Below, one piece after another: positions 35,473-46,904 of a stretch of 64,000 nt of DNA (its first letter is position 1; each line of letters starts with the position of its first letter). Source of the stretch: Rhodocollybia butyracea (lineage: Eukaryota; Basidiomycota; Agaricomycetes; Agaricales; Omphalotaceae). Below the pieces are notes generated by a model. It saw nothing but the letters and a program-made list of their open reading frames with translations. It ran no database searches and was not told where the DNA came from. The DNA is taken from positions 1 to 64,000 of the forward strand of contig JADNRY010000124.1 in NCBI GenBank assembly GCA_015501585.1, in the 5' to 3' direction. Position numbers and translations under genes: made by a program.

Positions 35473-37110
35473 ACGATTGTCCGCAGAAGTTGAACGATTT
35501 TAAAGTCAGATTGTGATTACAAGAGATGGGATCCTCGCATTCCGCCATGCACAACCGAATAGTGGGTGGCTTGGGAGGTTTGCCTAACAAGGACCACAAA
35601 ACGGTAGGTTTATCCTGGAACTGTGAAGCGAGATTACAAGCAGCAGAAAGAGTAAAACGCGCAGGTCCAGGGCGTTCACGTTCCTCTGTAAGAGGAAAAC
35701 GTTTATGCTTTGAGCCGGCCTTCCAAAAAATCAAAACCTTGTTGCGTTGGCGGTACTCGAGGAATTAAAACCACCTCTCGATATTTGTTGCTGGTTGGGT
35801 GCCGAAAAATGCATCCCACATCGCCCTAATACAATGGGGTTCCGCCAATAAGACGGACCCAAGAGCCACGCTGAAACGGGGGGTCTAGTCGGTCTGGGGA
35901 AAAGAAACGCTCGTAATGTGGTCATCTGTGGTGACGGTGGAGTCCATCATTCCATCATTCCATCCTGCTTGTGATAAGCATTGCGAGCGAGCAAGTACCG
36001 ATCCTCTACTGATATAATGCTGCTCTAAACGCAAAATATTACCAGCAAATGGGACATCAGTACACATTCCCGCACTGAGGAATCGCGATTTTTTCGCGCC
36101 ATATGGGAGAGCTGGAGCGATCACCATCTGATTATGATGATAGATGAAACCGCCTATCCAGCGCAGCTACATGGCTAGCGCGACATTTTCATTGGACATG
36201 GACGGAACCTGCAAATATACTACTGGCAACTGGGAGCGATAAACTGCAGCAATAAGTCGGCGGGTAATTGGGTGGTCGGGGAATTCAAAACATTTCGTCT
36301 TACTCGTATTTGTTGAGGATGGCCTTTCGGATTGTGCGGTAGATTTGATTTTTGTGACCACACTGTAGGAAAAGAGGAGTTAGTACAGATTAATTGCGTG
36401 TACATATCAACAGGCATTGCACAAGGAATATCGGATACCATAGTAGAAACTCTTGGTCACTATGTTCACACAATGTCCTTTGTAGATACAAGGGAAGCTC
36501 CTCGCGCTGTGCTTCTTCTTCAACAGAGACCGCGGACAAAGAAGGGACAAACCGAGGACCCGGGGATGGGGGCTCGGGTAGCGGAACCAACGACAGAGCA
36601 GGGCGGGGGGAGGATGATCGTATCAATGAAGTGGCATCGGAGGTTGGCGAAGACGCAGTGGTTTGGTAATTTAGAGTGAATGTTGCATTAGGACAGGGAA
36701 AAGGTGATGATAGACTGGAATCAAAAGGCGGCGATGGGAGGGCTAGCTGGGGAGCTGGAGTAGTGCAGATTTCTGTGACTTCGATGGCAAGGCATCGTTC
36801 TTCCCGCGTAATGATGTTTTGAAAAGGCAAGGATTGTTTGTGGAGTCGTATTGGGTACAAAGGGGAGCTACGGCAATGGGGTTCAAATTTTGAAGTTTTG
36901 CGGCTTCCTCCATTTCCTCCAAATCATCCCATTCAACCTGCCAATCGACTTTCTTGAGCTCAGCATCCTCCTCCTCATCTTCTTCTTCTTGAGCAGAAAG
37001 ATCAAGAAAGCGTGCAGCGGCACAGCGTCGTTGCGTTTCCTGTTCAGTAAACTAGGTTAACATGTTACGAAACGAAACAAAATACATACATCGGGGAAAA
37101 AGGTATTCAT
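35447..37110 (-). pseudogene. Spt5-like protein, copy 2, truncated
   Basis: The start at 37110 (MNTFFPD) is followed by an intron (GTATGT...AACAG) and TQRRCAAARFLDLSAQEEED, matching the same splice position in copy 1. Further matches are HSDQEFLLWYPIFLVQC (36430-36480), RRLIAAVYRSQLPVVYLQV (about 36220-36270), ALPYGAKKSRFLSAGM (about 36080-36120) and a segment from FTLSAACNLASQF to SYVGGYLTK (35456-35660). Several frame changes interrupt it. The C-terminal KOW blocks found in copy 1 (10850-12385) are absent: the homology stops where the tyrosine recombinase begins. At 36618-36620 it keeps CGA where copy 1 has TGA. Confidence 0.75.
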
Positions 37111-37352
37111 TGCGCAAAAACCTGGCAGGGAGCAAACTGGAATAACTAAGAAAGGCGTTAGTTGACACATTGTGAGCGAAAAACGGTCCGACATGGTCTC
37201 TCTCCATCTTTTTTTTGCCCTTTAGGCGGAAATCTCAGCTTAATATCATTCCCTTACTTACGCGGGGGGAGGGGCTTACAGCAATGACCTCTACTTCTAT
37301 TGATCGTCCTGTGCAGCGACCACAACGCCCGATACGTACCGCAGATATGGGG

Positions 37353-37564
37353 GTTTGATAGGAAGAATGAAAAGCTTCCCATGATCGAGAAGCCGGCATG
37401 AAGCGGCACCGCGAATATGTGCTTGTGTAAGCAGGGCGCTCAGATACACAAGCACGCGGGTATCTGAAGGTATCTGAGTGCCCTGCTTACACAAGCACAT
37501 AGTCGCGGTGCCGCTTCACGCCGGCTTCTCAATCATGGGAAGCTTTTCATTCTTCCTATCAAAC
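37353..37564. repeat. Hairpin between the KDZ and Spt5-like genes, copy II
   Basis: Arms of about 95 bp run from GTTTGATAGGAAGAATGAAA to its complement ending TATCAAAC. The inner arm shares CGGCACCGCGAATATGTGCT and GTGTAAGCAGGGCGCTC with 8573-8782. The loop is about 22 bp. Same location and orientation relative to the divergent genes as copy I. Confidence 0.9.
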
Positions 37565-37846
37565 TACCATTATCGCTAAGTCAGCAGCTCGTCGTTGAGC
37601 TGCCTTTCCGCCTCTTGTCTTTAAGTAGCCGTCGCTATCTGTCTACGCCAATGGCGCGTCATTGTCCGACAATAGATCCATCTATCCGATTGTCTTCAAA
37701 TGACTGTATTTGACATGTTGTAAACTTGAGAGGGACTCCTCGTAGTCACTGTTGTCCGGAAATGGTATTTCGTGCTGAGCGCTTGATTGTAAGATAAGAG
37801 GCTTGTTGTTGATTTTTTCCTAGCCACTTGTTTGCACTTGGTCACA

Positions 37847-39269
37847 ATGCCAGTCAAACAAACCTTGAATCTATGCAACCCGACTACAATCCGCACTTCT
37901 ATTGCCAGAAAACGCGATACAGTACTACCCGGCAAATTCTCGCCACATGAATCGACTTTGACACGGACTTCTAGTGCCAGAAAACACGACACTGTAAGTG
38001 ACTCTTCTATGTACTTCATTGGCCGCTGAATGCATTTGTAGGCTGTTCAACCCGATGGACTTCACCTTCACTCCCCGAGACAGTGGCCAAATTGCCAAGT
38101 ATGCCAACGTTCACCACTTTGAAACAGAGAACTTTGAAACAGAGAGTTGAGCGGCATTGGCCCGTTGGCTAGTGCGAAGATGGCACCATGTGGTTGCTAA
38201 ACAAGCCGAAGGTAATGTTGATGTTTGTGCCTCAGCTTCGGAGTTCTTGCGAGAGCAATGGGCTATGCAAGTTGCTGCTCAAACGAAACCTTTACCACAT
38301 AAGTACTCGTCTTCATAGTGTTTCTGACAAATTAATTATCTAGTTCAAACCCAGAACAAAGGACGGAAAGCCGCTTGGGCGACTTGGCAGGCAGTTGATA
38401 TGCAAGACGAAGTCCACGACTTAGCCATCCAAGCTGCAGATCTCAATCTCGAGCCTTACGAACGTTCTGACGTGCGCGAGCGTCTCCCTGGTGCAAAGAA
38501 GAAAGCCTTCAAACAATACTTGCGCGACAGCAAGAAGCCCATGGTGTTGATGAAAACAGCGAATATCGACTCAAGTCCAGCCCATTTATCCAACTTCGGA
38601 GCCTTGAAAATTTGACTAGTAGTAGTATGTGGAGGATTGGCGGAAGTTTGAGTATGATAGGATTGAATGCTTGGCTCGACGCCAGGAATTCAACGGTAAA
38701 CTTGATTGAACATCATAGGATGAGAGCCCTCGCTGACATCCTCCATAGAACGCAAGCTCACATCACACACCGCCGATTCAGTCAGTCGAAGGGATCCAGG
38801 TATCAAGACCTTAGCAGCCAAGTACAATCATGGTTATTCTCCTGCGGAAGCATCAGGCGCCGCGAAATGCTGTTTGCTCTGACCCAATCCCGATAGATAA
38901 ACTGTTCAGTCTAAAAAGGTGACCAGCCATCATATTGCATATGCCGCAGTCCAGGTGCGTGCTCGGTTCACTGTGCTTCCATCTTGTTAGTGATTCAAAC
39001 ATTACCTAGGTCTGCTTCGCACTCTCAGCAAGGGACACTTGGAACCGCGACGACAACAACTTCAGTGACGCGGAAGTCTACTTGGAAATTGTAGATTACT
39101 TTGAAGGTGACCCGGAAGTTGAAAGAGTCGTCCATTTGCTGGAACGCTGGGACAAGTAAGTCCCCATCTTTCTCTCTCTTAAACTCTCTTACACTACACT
39201 ATTAGAAAGGTATTCGGTCATTCTCAAGGGCGGCAAGATAGCACTGTTGTTAAATTCGAAACAGTTTAA
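37847..39269 (+). pseudogene. KDZ transposase, copy 2, catalytic core deleted
   Basis: The N-terminus MPVKQTLNLCNP and the intron after RKHDT match copy 1. Exon 2 gives FTFTPRDSGQIAKYAN (like FTPEDSNKILAYAT in copy 1), then jumps straight to LARWLVRRWHHVVAKQAEGN, VCAS and FLREQWAMQVAAQTKPLPH, which in copy 1 lie near the C-terminus (about 6290-6470). LDACF, YDIAC and GEGCER are all missing. A 15-bp direct duplication (38116-38130, 38131-38145) sits at the junction. The C-terminal part continues with WRKFEYDRIECLARRQEF, QAPRNAV and ERVVHLLERWDKKVFGH, ending at TAA 39267-39269. Further stops are present. It cannot be an active transposase. Confidence 0.75.
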
Positions 39270-39900
39270 ACACTCCTCCATCCATTGTTTGTGCTGCGTG
39301 AAAAGCACCAAAGACACAACCTCTAGCAGCCACCAACGCTGCTACTGCCGTCGACGCCACCGATGCTCCAGCTTAGCTTCGTCTTCACTCTCACATATGG
39401 AACGTATTCCATCCACCATTGTATTCCTCTGTCATTCCACCATGCTTCGGACTTCTTGCACTCAATATCATTAATTACTACTATTTAAAATACACCTTGA
39501 ACATTCGGATATCAATATTGTTCAATATAGGCATGGTTGTAGAGCTTGTATTGCCTTGTAATCTTCCGAGTGCTTGCAAGCTTTCACATTGCCAACCTTG
39601 CAAGCTGTGCGCTGCGCAGCTCATACCTTCATTTTCACATACTTTTGCTGATGCAACACAATAGGTTAGGGTTGGGGCTAGGGTTAGAGGACAGCATTTG
39701 AATTTTGCGCCTTTGCGGTTATCGAGGGACTTAGCTCTCTCCTGGACGCCAATGCAGAAGTCAAGGCTGCAGGGCCCCGCCGTTTTCGATATTCCCTCCC
39801 ATGTCAAATCAGATATACTTGGTCCCCCAGATCTTGGTATATCTCAACTTCAGAATATATCGCTTCCGATTTTCTCAACTTAAAAAAACCTTGACCCAAC
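39270..39900. other. No clear gene
   Basis: Contains a short repeat of GGTTAGGGTTGGGGCTAGGG around 39663-39690 that resembles telomeric repeats but is only one or two units long. An upstream exon of the next gene may lie in 39800-39900. Confidence 0.35.
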
Positions 39901-39909
39901 ACTGTTTTT

Positions 39910-41559
39910 CAGCAACAATGCACCGTCAAAAGTCGACAACAATCTACTTGACCAACTTAAAAGACTCCCGCTTCCTTCACTGGAAACCATCACGGACATT
40001 CTGTCGATGACTGCTCCTGGGCAGAGTCGGTCCATCATTTATGCTCACAGCATAGCCACTGACCAGCGTTTTCTGCTGTGGACAATATCTCTCTGAAAGG
40101 AGATGTCCATCCTCCTCACCCATCAATATACGTGGACAGACCCAATCCTTTGGATCAACAAAATAGCTTGCGCGGCGACTGGTGAAATCCAAAAAGAGGT
40201 ACAAATCGCGAAAGCTCTCCTTGCTGAATTCACAATTCCTCGGACCCCACCCTCTTTCAACCATTTCACTGCTCCTTGGGACCACCTGGTTAAACACTGC
40301 TCTTATCGAGCTTTTGCTTGAAGACCTTTGCATTCAGCTGTCGATTCATACAAAAACATTGTAATTTTGTTGTTGTTGGTCCTGAATTCAGTACCAAACT
40401 CAAAACCTGGGCTGGAACATACCAGTATGGGCACGAAAAATCATGGCTGCAGAAAGTCAGTGAATCTACGTTTGAAAGGGAGCAGACCCTCGTCACCTGC
40501 TGGAACTTGCAACAATGGACTGGATGCAAACATTGGATATCCCTTATCATTGATGGTCAATTGAAGCAGATTTGTTATGCTGATCCCAGTGGTAGGGCCA
40601 TGCCCAAAGTTCTGAAGGAAGCGCTTTCTAAATGGCAGAAATACCACAAGCCTCATCTAGACTTCCCTATCATATCTATCCCCATTTGCCACCAGGATGA
40701 TCAACATTCTTGTGGTCCACTCGCCATCAATTCGATGCCTTTCTATGGCCTGAAGTTTTGAAAGTTCACTCAGGAAGGGTGGCCCTGTTGAGGTTGCAGT
40801 TTTACATCGTGTTTTGCAGCGAATTCTTCAATCGGTGAGGACGATATATTGTATCACTGTAATTCTTCACTGATAAAATATGTTGGATATTCAGTCTACC
40901 ACCGTTTTGGGGGTACGTGATGATGGTGATGTACTGGTTGAAAGTGTGAGCCTACTTAATATTACCAGTTCACCCTGATATACTGATAAATATGTAGGGC
41001 ATCCAATGCGATGAAAAAGTAGAACATGAGTATGGGATGGTCTTAGTTGACCCGATGCCCATGATCAATGGCAAGCAAGTGAGCCTAGTACCAGTTTCGG
41101 AGTTTTTCAAGATTACTAACCAACAAACCTTTCAAGAACAACAAAGATGACTTCATTATGCCGATGGTCCGAAAGCGCGCAGTGAGATTCATATTTCTTA
41201 TGATGGAGTCCTATGCTTACTAGACCTAAGGCCTCGAAGAAAACGCCCAAGGTAAATCTTTGACTTGACTGTCAATTCATGCTTATAAAAGTATTTAAAG
41301 AAAAAAAGAGTGAAGATCAGCCATGATATCCTAGACATGGACAACAATAGCATGGATGACACAGATGATAGCATGGATGATAGCACGGATGAAGATAGCG
41401 ACTTGGATCCAGATGATGATGAAGAGGTAGATGACGATGAGATTATCACTGACAACAATGGTAATGAGGTCGAACTCACAGAAGATATTGTGAATGTTGT
41501 AATGTCTCACCTTACTGTTGGTGATTCGGAAGACAACGCTGTGGTTTCTGAACTTTGAG
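39910..41559 (+). pseudogene. Ulp1-like cysteine protease (C48 type), lightly damaged
   Basis: An exon after TTTTTCAG (39912) reads KRLPLPSLETITDILSM and IYAHSIATDQRFLLW. A TGA at 40094-40096 interrupts, then EMSILLTHQYTW and DPILWINKIACAATGEIQK. The protease core is 40318-40740: QQWTGCKHWISLIID (His at 40531), CYADPSGRAMP (Asp near 40579), then CHQDDQHSCGPLAINS (oxyanion Gln and nucleophile Cys at 40711). The H-D-Q-C set is complete. One frame change follows at about 40737, with PEVLKVHSGRVALLRLQF resuming. The C-terminus is strongly acidic (41336-41440, D/E/S-rich). Such Ulp1-like genes in fungi remove SUMO-like tags or ride on transposons. Confidence 0.65.
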
Positions 41560-41709
41560 AAGAAGTTAAATCTCGATTGAAGCATGTCAGAGAGCCACTA
41601 GTAAACAATGCAAGCTTTTTTGAAGATAAGGGTTCTGGTACTCGACATGAAGGCGGATTCCAAGGGTAGGGAGACTTTCTGAAGGCCTCTGCAAACAACA
41701 GATCTATCT

Positions 41710-41848
41710 TGACAAGTAGAGAGCACAGTTCATCACCTTGGTGCACATGAACTCTCTCTGCTTTGTCCACACTCCAGTCCTGACAGGTATAGAGCACAGT
41801 TCATCACCTTGGTGCACATGAACTCTCTCTGCTTTGTCCTCACTCCAG
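41710..41848. repeat. 71-bp tandem duplication
   Basis: Two copies (41710-41780 and 41781-41848) share GAGCACAGTTCATCACCTTG and CTCTCTCTGCTTTGTCC with few differences. Confidence 0.85.
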
Positions 41849-42970
41849 CATGCTTCAGTGTCTCTCTTTTGGCTTACAGACTATTTGAACAAGCTGAACC
41901 CCAGCTTCAAAACACATTTTATCTCTTGTTAATATCATCCTTTGCTGTTGAGATATTCACAGTTCGAGTTGCAGCCTACAATGTGACACATCATTGTCAC
42001 ATGACTTTTGGGATATCATTCTGACAGGAATTTTGAGGAGAATCCAATGGAATTTTTGCCGAGGCCATTGGATGAGCCATTCACATCATATGATCACTTT
42101 GATCCATTCAAAGTCTGACATCCTTGTATCAACTCCAGACAGTTTTTCTGTCAGTGGTTCTAGGACATGTCTGGTATCATTATGAGCGGTCTTTTAATGC
42201 GAATCCAATGGTGCAAAAATTATAGGATTTGAGTCACCGGTTCCCAAGATATCACAAGTTTAATATTTGACAGATGTTGGAGCAGTGTGTATATTCAGTG
42301 GTTGGCTCCCACAGGTGCCAGAGTCCTGTGCAGAGGCCTGTGGTCGTCAGAAAAGCCTCTGAATCGCATTCCTGCTCCTTCCTTCCCTTCCCCCATCATA
42401 TCCCTTGTCTTTGGTGGTTGGTAAGGACATCTGTCCCTTTCTACAGCTCTGATAGCTCAAACATCATCTCTCAGCACTTCCTACATCTGCACAGACCTTA
42501 GCTCTGCTCACAAGAGTCTCAGATACAGGAATTGGTGTGCCTTTTTCTCTGATCTACTGATCTTTCACTGAACAGAGCCCATAATACATCCATAGCAGAT
42601 CTACACACATCTAGAACCTCTCAAGTTGACCTAGTTGTTAGATCTTGGATATCAGGGCTCTCAGTGCGCTCAGACTACCTATATTATCTATGTACTATGT
42701 ACTGATTGATATTTGGCTTAGATCTTGCTTGATCAAGCCAATTTTTTGTCACCCTCCCTCCTCTCCCTTTATCTCTGTAATTGTACAAACCAATGTATGT
42801 TCTATTTGTTTCTTCTTTAGCTCATTGTCTAGTATGCTTTTTTTATACCTACTCATGTAACAGTACATAGCTCTTCATGATCCGCTTAATTTATGGCCTG
42901 GGGCCTGAGTTTTGGCTAACTTATTCATTACTGAGTGACAAAAGGCATAGGTTGGTATTCATACAAGTGG
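41849..42970. other. No supported gene
   Basis: Pyrimidine-rich stretches (42355-42500, 42740-42800) and short frames without domains. Confidence 0.45.
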
Positions 42971-43039
42971 TGAGTTCACTACTTTTGACTTTCCCATTTT
43001 TTGATTTATTCTGAATTCATTATATAGCCATGCTAAAAA

Positions 43040-44390
43040 CTTTCAGAAATTTTGTGTCAGGGAGGGTCTGATTGGTCCTGATGTTAACATATTTGATTTG
43101 GAGCCTGTGCCTGCTGAATGCGAAGACTTGATTATTGACTGGATTGGCTCATTGTATGTATTTGATTTTCTATCCATGTCTAAGTCACTAATTCCTCAAA
43201 ATGCAAGATGTGATGCACGGGTTGCGAAACGAGATGGAAAAAAGAAACAATGATGATGTTCCAAAAGTGTTGGGGTACTCTTCTGCAGATCAAAGAAGAT
43301 CGGCCCTAGTGCATGCTTTCAGCAGGAATACCCAATGGGCTCAAGGATGGATTTGGGATGAAGGAAAGAAGAGGTTTGTAGGTAATCCTGCGCAATCTAT
43401 CAAACTGCAACGCTACCTCATAAATTTATATTGTGAAAAGGTACTTAGACTTTTATGAAGCTACCTAATTTGAGCTAATCCATGATATCATTTCTCAGAC
43501 TGAAAGTGGTGAATGTTCGACTAGCTCTCGTGGAATGACCGCATACAACATGCGCAAACTCCGAGCAAAAACAGTAGAATACATCCAGAAGAAGAAGAAG
43601 GCCAACTTGAAGGGGTGCCTGGATTCCTCTGATTGGGGTGGAGTCCTCAAGCGTATGGAACACTGGACAATAAACCTTATCAGTTATCGTTGCCTTCTAA
43701 GAACATGCAACGTTGTGGATCTGACGGTCGATGATCTCGATTTCACTCCCCTATTTAATGACGAAACTCACATTGGGATCACACCTGTGAAATGCAAGAC
43801 TCATCAAGTGGGCAGTTAGTACATTTCACCATCTGTGTTCTTTATTCTGATCCCTTACTTAGAACAGGCTTGCATTCGATTTTTTACACTGAAACAGATG
43901 AGCAAATGATGGACTTTTGTGTAGTCAGATGTCTGCGAGCATGGTTACTCATCAGCGGGATCAGAAAGGGGTATCTTTTGCCAAAGATATATGGCCACAA
44001 TCAAATGCAGAGCTCAGATGAACACATTGTAAGCTGCCTCATATATGCTCAAACTGAGCCATGTTTTCTGACCTTTGACTTAAAAAGATTAGGAAATCAT
44101 TTCTAGACAATTTCCGCGATGCACTCCGCGAAATTGGAGAACCTCCTAGGATTTACACTAACCAAGTGTTCTGGTGAGGAGGATCAGTATTCCTTTTAGT
44201 GGATCATGGTTACAAACTTCCTCATGTGCTACGGTGGGGAAAGTGGTCAGTAGGACTGAAAACATCAACAATTCTGCGTTATTTGATTGCAGACACAGAT
44301 CTTGTGGATTTTCCAAGATATCAGCTTATGCATCCATCAGTTCATCTTCAGTGCCGCTAAAAGAGATTGTAATTGTGAATAGTCCTTGTA
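43040..44390 (+). pseudogene. Second tyrosine recombinase, Crypton-like
   Basis: Exons: REGLIGPDVNIFDLEPVPA (43060), MQDVMHGLRNEMEKRNNDDV (43201), then MTAYNMRKLRAKTVEYIQK (43535), LISYRCLLRTCNVVDLTVDD (first Arg), and MDFCVVRCLRAWLLISGIRK (43909). The C-terminal block has IYTNQVFW, a TGA (44175-44177) in place of the Arg of the H-x-x-R motif, then GGSVFLLVDHGYKLPHVL, WGKWS and TILRYLIADTD with the Tyr. The expected motif there is F-R-RGG, so a CGA-to-TGA change removed a catalytic Arg. This differs in sequence from the recombinase at 34560-35472. The order of blocks and the separate short exons fit fungal Crypton-type recombinases. Inactive as it stands. Confidence 0.65.
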
Positions 44391-45492
44391 TTATGGGAAC
44401 ACATGAATGAACCATATAATTTCTTGTTGGAAAGGGATGATCAAGGCTTATATATCCGACTTGCCCTCGAAAGTGGATACCAAAACTGCCAACAAAGTCA
44501 TGTCCTACTTGGTAAATGAATTTGGGAAGACAGATGATATTCGGAAGACTCACACTATGCGCCGGCTCCGAAATCATATTTATCATATTTTCCGGGACAA
44601 CGAGACCCTCGACGGGTTTTTTCAAAACATTTCGTGAACTCAGAAAAGAGGCCATGGATGCTGGGAACAACGTACCAGACGACATCTTCCGAGAACTAAT
44701 TCTTGGGGCATTGCCTACTGTGACATTTGACATGATCATGCAAAACATCATGGCAAATCCTACCACCTTTGCCACGTCTTCAGCTGTGATCCAGCACATC
44801 ACCTACCAACACTCTAGAAGCAGCAACCGTCCGGATGCCGCTGTCTCTGGCGGAAACTTGCCTCATGCTAACCTCATTGCAGCACTCCAGAACCGGATCA
44901 AACACCTGGAGAAGCAGGGATCAACGACGAGACATCCCAAGAAATGCTCTAATCCAAACTGCCTAAGGCCAGGTCACCTAGCCAAGGAGTGCTTCAGGAA
45001 GGGGGGAGGGAAGGAAGGGCAGTATCCAGCTTGGTAGCGAGGCAAAAAGGATGTCGAGAAACCTAACACACCATCATATTCAGCAAACGCCACCTCTACG
45101 ATTGGAGAACTTGCCCAACACTATGCTGCACTCTTAGTCACAAATAAGAAGATGGAAGAGGAGACATACGCGGATTCAGGAGCCACAGACCACTTCTTCA
45201 GGGATCGATCCGACTTCGTAATCTACACCCCATGCTCTCGCATTCGGAGATATCAACTACTCTGGAGGTTGTCGGGTATGGACAAGCGAAGAAGACATTC
45301 ATACGCGACGATGGATCTACCATGGTTGTCACCTTTGAAAACGCTCTTCATGCTCCAAAGGTATCTTCCGACTTGATCTCCATCTCGAAGCAGGATGCGA
45401 AGGGTGTCACTGTCGTGTTTGGAAAAGGAGAGGTGAAGTTTTTCTGGCCGGAAGGAACTCTCTTTTTGACCAGCTATGGATCTGGTGGCTTG

Positions 45493-46011
45493 TGTCAAGA
45501 AGTGAACCATTTATATAGTCTGGGAAGCATATCAGGTCAGACCTGATATTGTGGCCTTTTGGTCCAGTTGGAGTGCATGGCTGTCTTTCCAGAGTCATGT
45601 GACTTTACAGAATATCAGGTCTGCCCGGTCACCGGTTCAATCCTGCGAGAGGTCAAGCAGGCTCTTGCCCATGTGGCTGAGGGATTAGTGATGGTCCCGG
45701 GGCCAGCTATATAAATGGTTTATGTCATCAACCCAGTAGTATGGGTACCAATGAGGGCTTGATGGTTGGCTTTGGGGGTTGCATATCATATGGCTGGGCG
45801 GATTAAATGATAACTGAGTACATTTAATTGACTGACGGGTGTGTAGCTGCATGTCAAGCATCTCGAGGGCTCGATGCACTGAAGGGGGATGTACTGTCAA
45901 GAAGTGAACCATTTATATAGTCTGGGAAGCATATCAGGTCAGACCTGATATTGTGGCCTTTTGGTCCAGTTGGAGTGCATGGCTGTCTTTCCAGAGTCAT
46001 GTGACTTTCCA
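45493..46011 (+). mobile_element. TRIM-like LTR mini-element inserted in copia pol
   Basis: Two 117-bp direct repeats (45493-45609 and 45895-46011) start TGTCAAGAAG and end in CA; they differ at one base (TTTACA versus TTTCCA). The 285-bp interior has no coding capacity. A purine tract GAAGGGGGA lies just before the second repeat, like a polypurine tract. The element is flanked by GCTTG on both sides (45488-45492 and 46012-46016), a perfect 5-bp target duplication. Each LTR carries the palindrome ATCAGGTCAGACCTGAT. High LTR identity implies recent insertion. It needs enzymes from another element. Confidence 0.9.
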
Positions 46012-46904
46012 GCTTGTACCAATTGCGAGAAAAGGTAGCTGAAGCTAAAGCATTGGCGGTACGGTCGCTTGATAGGCCTGTGAGCTGGGAAGGGTGGCAT
46101 CATCGGTTCAGACACGCTGGGATAACCAGGATTAAGATGGCTCTGGACAAAGGTTTAGTGGATGGCTTGAAAGTGAAGGGAGAGTTGGGAGATACCTCTG
46201 ATTGTGGTTTGTGTCATGTTGGTCAAGCAAAAAGAAGACCTTTCGATGGGAAGACTTCAGTGGAGACAAGGTTGCTGGAGAGGATTCACATTGACTTGAC
46301 TGGGCCGATGAGAACTAGGTCTTTGGGTGGGTTTTACTATTCGATGCCCATTATTGACGGCCATTCGGCGATGACGAAGGACTATCTACTTACCGAATAA
46401 AGAAGCAACTTCAACACTTGCTTATGTGAGAAAGTTCAAGGCGCTGGCAGAGAATGAAACAGGGGAGAAGCTACTGGCAATACGAGTAGATGGGGTAGGG
46501 AGTTTACTGGCGAGCTGTGGCAGACCTGGGCGGAGGTGAACGGGATCAGGCTGGAAGTTACACCCGCCTACTTGTCCGCTGCAAATGGGGTGGCTGAACG
46601 CAAACATGGTGTCACGTTTGACCATGTCCGCACGAGCCTCTACAAATCTGGTCTTCCCCCGTACCTCTGGACGTATGCCTGTGCCTATATCGTGTACACG
46701 GAGAGCTTGTTACCGGCAACCAGGACTGGATTCAGAATACCGGCTCAACTGTGGTACAAACGACGGATGGACGTTACTCACCTACATTCTGGGGAGTCTT
46801 GGCTTGGGCAATGATAGTCAACGGCGAACCGGGCAAGTTGGACCCTCGTGCTGTGGTAGGACGGATGGTTGGTTATGGCAAGAGAGGGGTGTATTTGTTA
46901 AAGG

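Noticed and set aside
39663..39690. GGTTAGGGTTGGGGCTAGGG as telomeric sequence
   Set aside because: Imperfect, one or two units, no neighbouring subtelomeric structure.
45610..45900. RNA polymerase III promoter in the TRIM interior
   Set aside because: A B-box-like GGTTCAATCC is present at about 45633, but the A-box-like TGGCTGAGGGATTAG lies downstream of it, the wrong order.
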